A DNA stretch of 64,000 bases, from positions 744,001 to 808,000 of the forward strand of contig NC_009135.1 in assembly GCF_000016125.1 (NCBI RefSeq), written 5' to 3'. This DNA comes from Methanococcus maripaludis C5 (lineage in GTDB: Archaea; AGJL01; Methanococci; Methanococcales; Methanococcaceae). Position 1 is the stretch's first letter; the number at the start of each line of letters is the position of its first letter. The notes beneath the pieces are model-generated. The model was not told the origin of the DNA and did not search any database. It saw nothing but the letters and a program-made list of their open reading frames with translations. Both the position numbers and the translations under genes were made by a program. This document shows, piece after piece, positions 52,319 to 61,753 of the stretch.

Positions 52319-53812
52319 TTGAAGGTACTTTTAGATGCAAACATTTTTATCCATGGAAAAGACGATTTTGAAGTTCTAACAATATTAACGGAGTTATTTA
52401 ACCTATTTACTAAAAAAGAGACTATTTTAATACACCCCTCATCTATCAAAGAAATTAAAAACGAGATCAATGAAAAAATTCTTTTAAAATTAGATTCGTA
52501 CTCGTTTTTAGAACAACCCCCTTCCCATTTGCAAGATTTAACGTTTAATTCAATTGTTGGATCATCCAATACTTCAAAAGATAAAATTGAGAATGATATT
52601 TTATATTCTGTTTATAAGGATGCTGTAAACTATCTTGTAACCGAAAATAAGAATATTCATAAAAAATCAGTTCAATTAAATATAAAAGATAGGGTTTTAT
52701 CATTGAATGAAGCTTTAGAGTTCTTTAAAGAATTTTATTCAATTAAAAAGAGATATACACTACCTCAACTCAAACTTATACCCCTATACAAATTGGATGT
52801 AGCTGATTCAATATTTGATTCTTTAAGGGTAAATTATCCAAAATTTAATGATTGGTATTCAAAAAACGCCCTGGAAGGAATGAAATGTTGGTGCTATCAA
52901 AATAATGGTAAAATAGGTGCTATTTTAATATTTTCAAACGATGATTATGAAATAATTGATACTGATCCGCCCTTACCTAAAAAAAGGCGTTTTAAAATAC
53001 ATGTTTTAAAGTTTGATCATGAAGGTTACAATTTAGATGAGGTATTGCTAAAAAAAGCGATAGATTATTGTATTGATAATTCAATTGATGAATTATATTT
53101 AAATCATATTGTTAATTCTAATTATGACCATTTAGTAAATTTGGTAATTGAATATGGGTTTTTTAATATTGGATTGAATAAAGACGGAGAAACCGTATTT
53201 TTCAAAGATTTAAAGCCGGATAAGCGCCAGCTGATGTTTTGCAGCTACGATGATATTTTTAAAAAATATTACCCGATATTCTACGACGGAACGCGCGTTA
53301 AAAAGCTAGTTGTACCGATAAGACCGGAATACCACGAAAAACTTTTTATGGATTATAACAAAAAAACATCAATTACATTGGACGAATATTTTGGAGATCC
53401 GGTTATCAAAGGAGATACCATTAAAAAAGTATTTTTATCCCATAGTCCTGTAAAAAATATTAAAAAGGGAGATATTTTATTATTTTACAGATCCTGCGAT
53501 TATAAAGAGATTACTTCTTTAGGAGTTTTGGATGAGTTTAAAAAAGACTTAACAAGTCCCGAAGAAATTATGAACTTTATTGGAAATAGAACGGTTTATT
53601 CTGCAAAAGAAATCGAAGAAATTGCAAAAAAACCTACAACAGTGTTGATATTTAATATGCACTTTCATTTATCTTCCCCGATATCATTAGATACTTTAAA
53701 AAAGAGAAAAATATTAAAAAGACCGCCTCAGACAATTACTGAACTAACCAATACATGTTATGAAGAAATAATGGATTTAGGCGGATTTAACGGCGATCTT
53801 ACAATTCATTAA
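52319..53812 (+). CDS. PIN-GNAT-EVE/ASCH fusion protein
   Basis: A 497-aa three-domain protein. Residues 1-145: a PIN nuclease-like domain (MKVLLDANIFIHG with Asp6, then HPSSIKEIKNEI and NDILYSVYKDAVNYLVTENK, giving the acidic cluster). Residues 150-290: a GNAT acetyltransferase (GKIGAILIF, FKIHVLKFDHEGYNLDEVLLKKAIDYC, VIEYGFFNIG). Residues 305-497: an EVE/ASCH-type domain (VKKLVVPIRPEYHEKLF, FLSHSPVKNIKKGDILLFYRS, SLGVLDEF) that could bind modified bases. Similar fusions occur in bacterial genomes, often in accessory DNA; the function is not established, but cutting and modifying RNA is likely. TTG start with a strong SD. Confidence 0.88.
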   Translation: MKVLLDANIFIHGKDDFEVLTILTELFNLFTKKETILIHPSSIKEIKNEINEKILLKLDSYSFLEQPPSHLQDLTFNSIVGSSNTSKDKIENDILYSVYKDAVNYLVTENKNIHKKSVQLNIKDRVLSLNEALEFFKEFYSIKKRYTLPQLKLIPLYKLDVADSIFDSLRVNYPKFNDWYSKNALEGMKCWCYQNNGKIGAILIFSNDDYEIIDTDPPLPKKRRFKIHVLKFDHEGYNLDEVLLKKAIDYCIDNSIDELYLNHIVNSNYDHLVNLVIEYGFFNIGLNKDGETVFFKDLKPDKRQLMFCSYDDIFKKYYPIFYDGTRVKKLVVPIRPEYHEKLFMDYNKKTSITLDEYFGDPVIKGDTIKKVFLSHSPVKNIKKGDILLFYRSCDYKEITSLGVLDEFKKDLTSPEEIMNFIGNRTVYSAKEIEEIAKKPTTVLIFNMHFHLSSPISLDTLKKRKILKRPPQTITELTNTCYEEIMDLGGFNGDLTIH

Positions 53813-53825
53813 ATTATAATTTTTT

Positions 53826-54680
53826 TTATTTAATCACTGAATATGCAAAATTTATATATGTAAGCGCGTTTTGCACATCAGTAAACCCCCTTAAATAACG
53901 TTTTTCAATGTCCGACGGACTTAAGTTTTCCAAAAGATTAAATCCCAAGTTTGAAAGATCTTCGCCCAATTCTGAAGGGTAAAAACCCCCTGTTGTTCTT
54001 GGTTCGCCTATTTTTTCAAGATATTTTTTTGATTCTTGTACTTGTTGGGACTTTTTATTTATTTCGATTGCATTAAGGTCCATATAATCAAAAACAATTC
54101 TACTGCCCGATGAAGCAATATTTGCAATAGCAAGAAGTGTTGTTTCCACTTCTTCCCGAGTTAAATAATTAATGACACCAAGCCAGCTAAATAACGTTTT
54201 AGCCTTGGGATCATAATTTGGTGAGTTGGTAAGTTCAGTTTCTAAATCTTGCTTAGTGAAATCTATTGGAATAAACTGTAAATTTTCCGGAATTTTCCAA
54301 CCTAACTTGGTAACTCTTTGAAATTTAAATTCTTGTGTTGCAGGATGATCAATTTCGAAAACTTTCAAATTTTCCATTAAATCCTGTCGCCGAAATGCAA
54401 ATGTATCCATTCCTGCACCAAGAATTACATACTGAGTTACGCCCTGTTGAATAGTTTCTTCCACTATATCTTCAGTATACCGTGCACGGGTGACAATATT
54501 ATTTGTTCCAGGTAAAAAAACTTCATGGATGATCTGTTGTTCAATCTGTTCTCGCACCTCTTTTGGTACCAAATCATAGGCTAGATGGTCGTCAAAGATT
54601 TTGTTGGTAGCATTTTTGCTGTGATAAGCACGCATATATGCAGTCCACAATGAAGTGTTGCTAACACTGTTTTCATCCAT
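53826..54680 (-). CDS. TIGR00027/LCMT-type SAM-dependent methyltransferase
   Basis: A 284-aa protein of the leucine carboxyl methyltransferase-like TIGR00027 family: TSLWTAYMRAYHSKNATNKIFDDHLAYDL at the start, ARYTEDIVEETIQQGVTQYVILGAGMDTFAFR (SAM motif I), FEIDHPATQEFKFQR and FSWLGVINYLTREEVETTL. The family is common in Firmicutes and mycobacteria and rare in methanogens; with codon use somewhat less AT-biased than its neighbours it may be acquired. The substrate is unknown. It converges with the PIN fusion gene (13 bp apart). Confidence 0.88.
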   Translation of the reverse strand: MDENSVSNTSLWTAYMRAYHSKNATNKIFDDHLAYDLVPKEVREQIEQQIIHEVFLPGTNNIVTRARYTEDIVEETIQQGVTQYVILGAGMDTFAFRRQDLMENLKVFEIDHPATQEFKFQRVTKLGWKIPENLQFIPIDFTKQDLETELTNSPNYDPKAKTLFSWLGVINYLTREEVETTLLAIANIASSGSRIVFDYMDLNAIEINKKSQQVQESKKYLEKIGEPRTTGGFYPSELGEDLSNLGFNLLENLSPSDIEKRYLRGFTDVQNALTYINFAYSVIK

Positions 54681-55191
54681 AGTATCACATTTTAGATCAT
54701 TTAAATTTAAAATTCAGTTCCATTTCAGTTTAATATAATAACTCCGATTTTATTTCATAAGTAATTTTTGAATTAAATTTTGTTTTTTATTTTGAATATT
54801 CAACATAGATTGTATCGGTTTTGTTTGAAATACTGGTTCCATTGTTTCATGTATCAACGGAGTTTATAAATTACTTTTTTTAGATTTACTTAAAATTATC
54901 CGAGTATTTACGTCATTTAAATTAAATGTTAACTTAAATTATAATACATTTTAACAATTTAAAAAAAGTTTTATCCTAATTAAATAGATTAATTACTCGT
55001 TTTGATTATTTTGCGTACAATATGAACCCAAAAACTTTTGATTTACATCCGCCCATAATCAATATTAATTTATAAAATTACAAGTAAAATTGAATAGATG
55101 TTAATATATATTATTTTTCAAGTTATATTTAACCATAATAAATTAAAATTTAATAAATTTATTATACTTATTGCTAATTTGGGGAAATATT
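54681..55191 (+). other. Gene-free 511 bp with repeat copy B
   Basis: Contains no open frame of note. 55057-55161 is copy B of the repeat of about 103 bp (copy A at 48793-48895), ending 30 bp before the broken protease gene. GGGG at 55181-55184 is that gene's SD. Confidence 0.6.
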
Positions 55192-55975
55192 ATGATAAGA
55201 AAAACACTTTTGAAGGTTAAAGAAGCTACATTCTGTATTGAATTACCAAATAAAGAGTTAAATAACATGCAGACTCCTGCAGGAACGGGTTTTTTATATC
55301 TCCGGATGGATGGTTTCTACTGCAGCACATATAATTATGGATAAAAATGGCGCTCCAAGAACCGATGTCAATAACGCATTTTTAACAAAAGAGGGAAGTG
55401 TCGATACCCCGGGGTTAATATGCCGATACGTGAGCCTTAGATATATTTTACCTGAATTAGACACTGCACTCTTAAAAGTTGATTTTGAAAAAAATTCTGA
55501 TAATGAATGATTTAATGGAAAAACTGAATTTCCGTTTATAAAAATTTCAACACTGCCTCTTGAGATGGGTGAACCAGTTTATTCTTTTGGATATCCATTA
55601 TCAAGCTATGAAATAAGTAAATCGGGTGATATGGGTTTTGTAAAGTTGAGTCCAAGGGTTACTTCAGCAGTAATTTCTTCAAATTTGGAAACTACCAGTT
55701 TAGCAGTAAGTGAAAATGATCCAAAATACTACGTACTCGATAAAGCACTAAATTATGGAAATAGTGGAGGACCTATTGTTTCGACAAAGACGGGAAATGT
55801 ATATGCAATATGTTCTAGTTTTCAGCCAGTAACCATAAAACAGCCCCATTTAAAAGATAAACTTGGAAAACCCATGAAAATAATAATTCCACGTCTTTAT
55901 GGGGTTGTATCTAGTTTTGACAATAAGGAAATTATTAACTTATTTAAGTCATTAAATGTTACAGTTGAAGAGTAG
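55192..55975 (+). pseudogene. Broken trypsin-like serine protease
   Basis: The reading frame follows the intact protease at 60980-61753 through all its length but with three lesions: one T missing in the run at 55290-55295, one base missing near 55314-55318 (between the TTT and ACTGCA), and a TGG-to-TGA nonsense change at 55508-55510 (Trp105-equivalent). His (STAAHII), Asp (LDTALLKVD) and Ser (NYGNSGGPIV) of the triad are still visible, so the decay is recent. The start has an SD (GGGG). It could only be expressed as fragments. Confidence 0.92.
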
Positions 55976-56902
55976 CTATGCATTACAATATATTTCTTCA
56001 AATTTACTTAGATATTTTGAAAGATTTTTAACTTCGTTTAAGTTCGACATAGAATTTATTTTGAAGGTATTCATGTCAATTTTTTTCTCAATTTTCAAAA
56101 AATCAGAGCGGTTTAACACCTTTAAATTGCAATTTTCATCTTTTAAAAAGTTTGAAAATTTTTTTTAATTTTTTAACGTTTTTTATACCGTAATTTTCAT
56201 AATTTCTGTCTTTTTTGGATAATATGGTGAAATTTTACTGTTTTTATTTTCCCCCATATTAAACACAGTGTCGAATATACTGCTTTAAATCCTATGCAAC
56301 CCAATTTAGTACATGAATACAATATTGAAAAAAGCTGTGTAATGAACAAATGCCATGGTTCGTTTACTCTTTTAAGGCCATTAAATTCTCCTTTGCTCAT
56401 AAAATCACCTGAATTTGTGTTTTTACTTTTTTAATTTTTAACTTCTTTTAAGTTTGACATTGAATCTAGTTCACCTAATTTTTGTTGAGTTTAAAACACC
56501 TAGAACCACTGCCAAACGTCACAGGACACTTCCCACCCTAAATTGTCCCAAAAATAATATTTTAAAATATTTTGAGCTAAAAACTGTCTTTTGGAAAATA
56601 TTTGAAGATTAAAAAAAGTTTTAAAATTAATTTTCTGTTCAAATATAATTTTGCATTATCAAATATTAGAAAAGTTAAAAATCAATATTTCATAAAAATA
56701 ATGGAATGAAAAAGATATTATTCAAAATTACAATTTTTTTATATGGTTTATTCGAGTTATACAATACAATAAATCTTATTTTTAAATTTAAACCTTTTTT
56801 TAAATAATAAAGAATATATAGAAGCTTTTAAAAAACTTATATTGTAAATTACTTAATTTAACAAGCTACTTTTTTAAAATTAACTTTTAGAGGGGGTATT
56901 TA
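55976..56902. other. Long intergenic region, mostly without genes
   Basis: Apart from a doubtful 67-aa gene (56197-56400, listed separately) no coding signal is seen. A short direct repeat occurs: TTAACTTCNTTTAAGTTNGACAT at about 56023 and 56438. The right end holds the promoter of the next gene (TATA-like GAATATATAGAAG at 56812-56824) and SD GAGGGGG (56890-56896). Confidence 0.5.
56197..56400 (-). CDS. Possible 67-aa membrane protein, perhaps frameshifted
   Basis: The ATG has an excellent SD (AGGTGAT, four bases away), which shadows rarely show. The product starts MSKGEFNGLKRVNEPWHLF and has one or two hydrophobic segments; a hydrophilic tail (NMGENKNSKISPYYP) appears in another frame near the 3' end, so a frameshift may have altered the C-terminus. 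No family recognised. Confidence 0.35.
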   Translation of the reverse strand: MSKGEFNGLKRVNEPWHLFITQLFSILYSCTKLGCIGFKAVYSTLCLIWGKIKTVKFHHIIQKRQKL

Positions 56903-58396
56903 ATGAAAAAATCAGCTTTAGTGATAGCTTTAATAATGGTTCTCGCACCTCTTGCATTTGTGCCGAGTGCAACTGCTGCCACAGAAGAAGAAATCGAAGC
57001 TTCAATAGAAGATGGTATCGAATGGCTTGTATCTCAGCAAAATTGTAACGGATCTTGGGGAACTTGCAATTATGAGTTACCGGCGCAAACCGGTCTTGCA
57101 CTTATAAAACTAGTAGATCGGGCACGGGAACTTGGGGTTGATCCTTTTGAACCTGATGAATATGAATATGCTGAAAACGTGATTATGGGATTCAACTGGC
57201 TTGAGACACAAAAAATAGTTGATTCTTCGATTGACGATTCTGGAACAAATAATAATGGACAGGGAATTTTATTTATGGGTTCAGGACATGCCACATATAA
57301 CACAGCAATAGTATTAATGGCATATGCAAACCTCAAAGGATACGATGAATACAATGAAACCATGGTTCAGGACATGGTCGACTGGTTTGTAGCCACGCAA
57401 CATGCAGATGGTGCTTGGAGGTATAAAGCAGAGCCCGACCCTCCAAGTGACAATTCAAATACGGGATATGCTGTAATCGGCCTTGCATATGCTGAAAATG
57501 CTGGAGCAATCGTTCCAGATCCATTGAAAACTGGACTTAGTTCTTGGATAAATTATATTCAAAACGATGTAGATGGAGATTTAAATGATGGTGGTTCGGG
57601 ATACACTACACCAACTGATTGGGTAAATTGTTTGAAAACAGGTAATTTGATACTTGAAATGGGATTTGTTGGCGACACTACTGAAACCAGTAGATTAACT
57701 GATGCAGTGGACTATTTAGTAAGACATTGGAATGATACTAATACCGATCCAGGATGGAGAATCCACTATCAATCAATGTATTGTGTCATGAAAGGTCTTG
57801 AATACATGCAAATTGAAGAAATTGATGGAATAGACTGGTATGACGACTTTGCAACTGCAATAGTAACTACCCAAAATGCAGATGGTTCATGGCCTATCGA
57901 TTATTGGGGAAACCAGATATTATCTACAGAATGGGCTTTATTAACACTTGAAAAAGCTACGGTAGTTAAGGAATTCGTGGTCGGATTTGATGTAAAGCCC
58001 GGAAGCTGTCCAAATCCGATTAACATAAAAAGCAATGGGGTACAGCCTGTAGCAATTGCAGGTTCTGAAGAATTTGATGTATACGACATCGACCCCGCTA
58101 CACTAAAAATAGGAATGTGTGTAGATGGAGAATTTATGGAATTTGAAGGTGTTTCACCTTTAAGATGGGTATATGATGATGTAACCGAAAGTTATATTCC
58201 TGATGAAGATGATACTTGTTGCATCCGTACAAAACCTGATGGAATAACAGACTTTTCAATGAAATACGACACTCAAGAACTTGTTGAAGCAGGTCTTGGT
58301 TGTTACGAGAAAAACGACGAGTTATGCCTTTGTATCAAAGGAAGGACTTACGATGGAGAGCAGTTTGTTGGAAGGGACTGCATCATAATTAAATAA
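56903..58396 (+). CDS. Secreted terpene-cyclase-fold (prenyltransferase-repeat) protein
   Basis: A 497-aa protein. Signal peptide at residues 1-25 (ending SATAA). Residues 30-355 contain five or more QxxxGSW-type repeats (WLVSQQNCNGSWG, WFVATQHADGAWR, AIVTTQNADGSWP), the alpha/alpha-barrel of squalene-hopene cyclases and prenyltransferases. Residues 362-497 hold a second domain starting VGFDVKPGSCPNPINIKSNGVQPVAI with many Cys (CPNP, CC, CYEK, CLCI), likely disulfide-bonded; this module is widespread in secreted proteins of methanogens and planctomycetes. The cyclase Asp motif DxDD is not evident, so it is more likely a binding or structural protein than an enzyme. Strong SD GAGGGGG. Confidence 0.82.
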   Translation: MKKSALVIALIMVLAPLAFVPSATAATEEEIEASIEDGIEWLVSQQNCNGSWGTCNYELPAQTGLALIKLVDRARELGVDPFEPDEYEYAENVIMGFNWLETQKIVDSSIDDSGTNNNGQGILFMGSGHATYNTAIVLMAYANLKGYDEYNETMVQDMVDWFVATQHADGAWRYKAEPDPPSDNSNTGYAVIGLAYAENAGAIVPDPLKTGLSSWINYIQNDVDGDLNDGGSGYTTPTDWVNCLKTGNLILEMGFVGDTTETSRLTDAVDYLVRHWNDTNTDPGWRIHYQSMYCVMKGLEYMQIEEIDGIDWYDDFATAIVTTQNADGSWPIDYWGNQILSTEWALLTLEKATVVKEFVVGFDVKPGSCPNPINIKSNGVQPVAIAGSEEFDVYDIDPATLKIGMCVDGEFMEFEGVSPLRWVYDDVTESYIPDEDDTCCIRTKPDGITDFSMKYDTQELVEAGLGCYEKNDELCLCIKGRTYDGEQFVGRDCIIIK

Positions 58397-58816
58397 AATT
58401 CTTTTTTTATATTTTAAGATTTAATCGATACATTTGGGACATTCTACTAGTAAATCTTTATAAAAGCGAGTTTTATACAGATGAACCTCCAAATATACCT
58501 AAATTTTAAAACTTCATTTTAAAATTTATCAAATATGTATGATACTTACGTTTTGCCAAGTTAATCCAGTTACTACCTGAGTACCCTGTTTTTAAATCTT
58601 GACCCCTTTGTTTTTGATTTAAAGATTCCTTATCCAATATTTTATGAGATCCGTTAGATTTTATGGTCTATTTTGATAAATCTAAATTTTACGCTAAAAT
58701 TACACATTTTAACAGTTAAATTCTTGGGACATTATTTTTTTATTAAAAACACGTTAAGTTATAAATAGCGGATTGATAAATTTAATATAACTAATCTTAT
58801 AAAGGCGTATAAAAAA
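58397..58816. other. Gene-free 420 bp
   Basis: AT-rich with no coding signal on either strand. The right end carries a TATA-like AACTAATCTTATAAAGG (58789-58805) just before the next gene, which may be leaderless. Nothing else supported. Confidence 0.4.
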
Positions 58817-59455
58817 ATGAATAAATTATTGTTAAGGATTGTAACATTTACCTTGGGACTTTTTATTATGGCTTTTGGGGTATCTTTATCAGTTAAGGCC
58901 AATCTAGGAATATCCCCCATATCCTGTGTTCCGTACGTATATAGTTGTAAGTTTCCACTTACCTTGGGCCAAATAACAATCTTATTTAATGCAGTATTAA
59001 TCATGTTGCAAATGATTCTGCTTCGTCGCAACTATCGTTCAATATTGGTACAGTTGCCATTTGTGTTTGTACTTGGCTTATTTATTGATTTAACAATGTA
59101 TATGATTTCTAATCCCTATATTCCCAATTACCTATGGCAGATAGCATTATGCTTACTCAGCTGTATCACAATTGCGTTTGGTGTTTATCCAGAGGTAAAA
59201 GCAAAGATTATTTACCTTCCGGGAGAGGGTTTAGCAATGGCTATTTCCGATACATTTAAGAAAGAATTTGGGAAAGCAAAAATTGGAGTCGATGTTTCAA
59301 TGGTTGCCGTAGGTATCCTTAGTTCTTTCATTTTTTTGCACCAGATACAAGGAATACGTGAGGGAACTCTTATTGCTGCTGTAATGGTGGGTTCTATTGT
59401 AAAATTCTTTAATAATACGCTATCATCCATAATTGGAAATGTAAAATTAATTTAG
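58817..59455 (+). CDS. DUF6198/YczE-family membrane protein
   Basis: A 212-aa protein with five to six membrane helices: RIVTFTLGLFIMAFGVSLSVKANLGISPISCVPYV, the typical opening of YczE/YitT-like DUF6198 proteins (the GISP turn), and YLPGEGLAMAISDTFKKEFGKAKIGVDVSMV. Common in Firmicutes; the function is unknown though the type member is near lipopeptide and bacitracin genes. Its codon use (CTTCGTCGC, TGTATCACA) is less AT-biased than its surroundings, suggesting a bacterial donor. Confidence 0.8.
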   Translation: MNKLLLRIVTFTLGLFIMAFGVSLSVKANLGISPISCVPYVYSCKFPLTLGQITILFNAVLIMLQMILLRRNYRSILVQLPFVFVLGLFIDLTMYMISNPYIPNYLWQIALCLLSCITIAFGVYPEVKAKIIYLPGEGLAMAISDTFKKEFGKAKIGVDVSMVAVGILSSFIFLHQIQGIREGTLIAAVMVGSIVKFFNNTLSSIIGNVKLI

Positions 59456-59533
59456 CTAAAATCTTACCTAATTTTTTAGCGAAAAATAACATTTTCTTTT
59501 TTTATTTTTGAAAATTAGTTTAAAAAAATTAAA

Positions 59534-60082
59534 TTACTCGAATTTTGCAAGTATTGCACCAAACACATCTATTAAAATCCAATCTGCATCCGATTTTAAA
59601 TAATTTAACGCATTTTTTATGTTTGATTTTTCAATTTTTTTGTTTGAAAGTTCTTTTTCAATTATTCTAATATTTCTGACGATTTCAAACTTATTTTCCG
59701 GATCTTTATTATTAATTTTATTGTAAACTTCTTTAAACGGCAGTATTGTAATTAAATGTTCACTACCGATTCCAAAAATAATACTATTATCGCAAATTAT
59801 CGGCTCAAATTTAGGAAATTTATCCTTAAAATACTGTGAATTTTCGATAAATGCAAGACCTGTATTTGAAAGTTTTACGATATAAAAAATACCAACTGAC
59901 GTATGAACTCTTGACTTTATTTCGAGATATCCTCTCGATTTCAAATTTTTAAAGGCATCATCTAAAGTCTGATCATCCTGTTCAATATCTATAAAATCCT
60001 TTCTTTGAAGACTTGAATTTCCTTTTCGGCATTCCAAATACATTTTTTCTAAAATAGAATTTTGAAGTTTATCCATATCCAT
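59534..60082 (-). CDS. Winged-helix-like hypothetical protein
   Basis: About 182 aa. Residues 1-80 look like a winged helix: KLQNSILEKMYLECRKGNSSLQRKDFIDIEQDDQTLDDAFKNLKSRGYLEIKS is abridged here to its key pieces, a helix-turn-helix around SSLQRKDFID and the strand pair YLEIKS/FYIVKLSNTG. The C-terminal half is helical (EKELSNKKIEKSNIKNAL). It starts at 60082 after GGTGTGA. Single gene. Confidence 0.6.
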   Translation of the reverse strand: MDMDKLQNSILEKMYLECRKGNSSLQRKDFIDIEQDDQTLDDAFKNLKSRGYLEIKSRVHTSVGIFYIVKLSNTGLAFIENSQYFKDKFPKFEPIICDNSIIFGIGSEHLITILPFKEVYNKINNKDPENKFEIVRNIRIIEKELSNKKIEKSNIKNALNYLKSDADWILIDVFGAILAKFE

Positions 60083-60310
60083 TTTCACACCAAAATAGTT
60101 CAACGTTCCAAAAATAATAATTATGTCCCAATCAATCTATTTTTAAAAATATATTTAAAAATGTTGGTTATATCCCAATAAGTCTATAATTTTACGACAA
60201 AATCCTATTTAAAATCTTATTATCCCCATTATTTGATTAAATCACAAATAAGATATATATTATAGCCGAAATATACCAGAAAGTTTAAAAAGTTGGGGCA
60301 AAGGATTAAA

Positions 60311-60544
60311 ATGGACGTTGAAACACTAATAAGAAGGTATTTTAAAAAAGACATCTCATACATGCTATTCAATGTTCTTTTAGTAATGTTTTTAGCATCC
60401 GTAGTTTTAACGGTATTTCACAGCTTATTTTGTGGCATTGTTCCGTTTTTGGACGATTTAACTAGTGAAATTCAGGTTTTATTACGTTTTTTCATGGGTG
60501 TTTCAATTATCGGAATTGCGATCATGGAACTTATAATCAAATGA
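60311..60544 (+). CDS. Small membrane protein, 77 aa
   Basis: Two membrane helices (residues about 19-38, 52-75) after a charged start MDVETLIRRYFKKDISY. SD AAAGGAT lies 8 bases before the ATG at 60311; an in-frame TTG at 60293 is less likely. No family recognised. Confidence 0.6.
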   Translation: MDVETLIRRYFKKDISYMLFNVLLVMFLASVVLTVFHSLFCGIVPFLDDLTSEIQVLLRFFMGVSIIGIAIMELIIK

Positions 60545-60979
60545 TTATAATTTTGTTTTAAATTTCTTAATTTTAGATTTTATCATATTAATGCCCATTT
60601 ACACGTCTTTTGGACCGGCGAATATAAAATAGAGTAAATACTTTACCCCATACAACGCAAATAAATAAAATTTTCAGATTTTGTTTTAGATTATTTAAAA
60701 CCATGATTTAATTCCTTAAGATTAACGTTTAAAAAAATAAATCCTCGAAGCCAGATATATTAAAATCATGCCATTCAATTTATCAAATTATATATTCAAA
60801 GATACATCTTGGATAGTGAATATACTATGATATTTGCACTAATTCGCAGATCAGGGCAGATTTTCTGAATTTCTAATTTCCCTCTTTTCAAAAAATTAAA
60901 CTTGCATATATAATTAATTAAAAAAAGTTTTTAAATTTCTATTAAAATAATTAATATCATAGATTACGGGGGCGTAATT
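60545..60979. other. Gene-free 435 bp
   Basis: No open frame. TATA-like GCATATATAATTA (60903-60915) probably drives the protease, with SD GGGGGCG at 60968-60974. No repeat shared with the region before the broken protease copy. Confidence 0.4.
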
Positions 60980-61753
60980 GTGATAAAAAACACACTTTCA
61001 AATGTTATGGCTGCTACTTTTTGTATCGAATTACCCAATACAAAAGTAGGTGGAATGCCAACTCCTGCGGGAACTGGTTTTTTTATATCTCCCGAGGGAT
61101 GGTTTGTAACTGCTGCACATGTGATCCTTGATAAAAATGGATCTACAAGAAAAGATCTTGATAGGGCAGTTTTGATAAAAGAGCAAAATGCACATGACTA
61201 TAAAAAAATATGCCAGCATGTATCGTTAGGGCATATTTTTCCACGATTAGATATAGCTTTGTTAAAAGTGGATTTTGAAAAAAATTCAAACAAGGAATGG
61301 CTTAACAAAAAAACTGAATTTCCATTTATAAAAGTTTCAACAGGGCATCTTGAAATGGGTGACGAAGTTTATTCTTTTGGTTATCCATTATCGAGCTATG
61401 GAATAATCAAACCCGGTGAGCTAGGATATACAAAATTGAGTCCACGAGTTACATCTGCAATAATTTCATCGAATTTTGATACAAATATGGGTGCAGGAGG
61501 TCCAAAGAATTATGTACTGGATAAAGCATTGAATTATGGAAATAGTGGCGGGCCAATTATTGCAACAGAAACAGGCCATGCTCATGCAATCTGTTCCAGA
61601 TTTCAGCCTTTAGTCATTCCACAGCAACATCTTAAGGACAATAATGGTAATCCCATACCAATAATGATTCCAAGCCTTTACGGGGTCGTATCTAGCTTTA
61701 ACGATAAGGAATTTATTGGCGTATTAATGTCTCGAGATATTCCTGTTGACTAA
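60980..61753 (+). CDS. Trypsin-like serine protease, intact copy
   Basis: A 257-aa S1-type peptidase. Catalytic His47 (FVTAAHVIL), Asp91 (LDIALLKVD) and Ser189 (NYGNSGGPII) are all present. No signal peptide, so it should act inside the cell. The central stretch EMGDEVYSFGYPLSSYG is shared with the broken copy at 55192-55975. It starts at GTG after GGGGGCG. The substrate is unknown. Intracellular trypsin-like peptidases of this short type often appear in defence or stress settings (inference). Confidence 0.88.
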   Translation: MIKNTLSNVMAATFCIELPNTKVGGMPTPAGTGFFISPEGWFVTAAHVILDKNGSTRKDLDRAVLIKEQNAHDYKKICQHVSLGHIFPRLDIALLKVDFEKNSNKEWLNKKTEFPFIKVSTGHLEMGDEVYSFGYPLSSYGIIKPGELGYTKLSPRVTSAIISSNFDTNMGAGGPKNYVLDKALNYGNSGGPIIATETGHAHAICSRFQPLVIPQQHLKDNNGNPIPIMIPSLYGVVSSFNDKEFIGVLMSRDIPVD

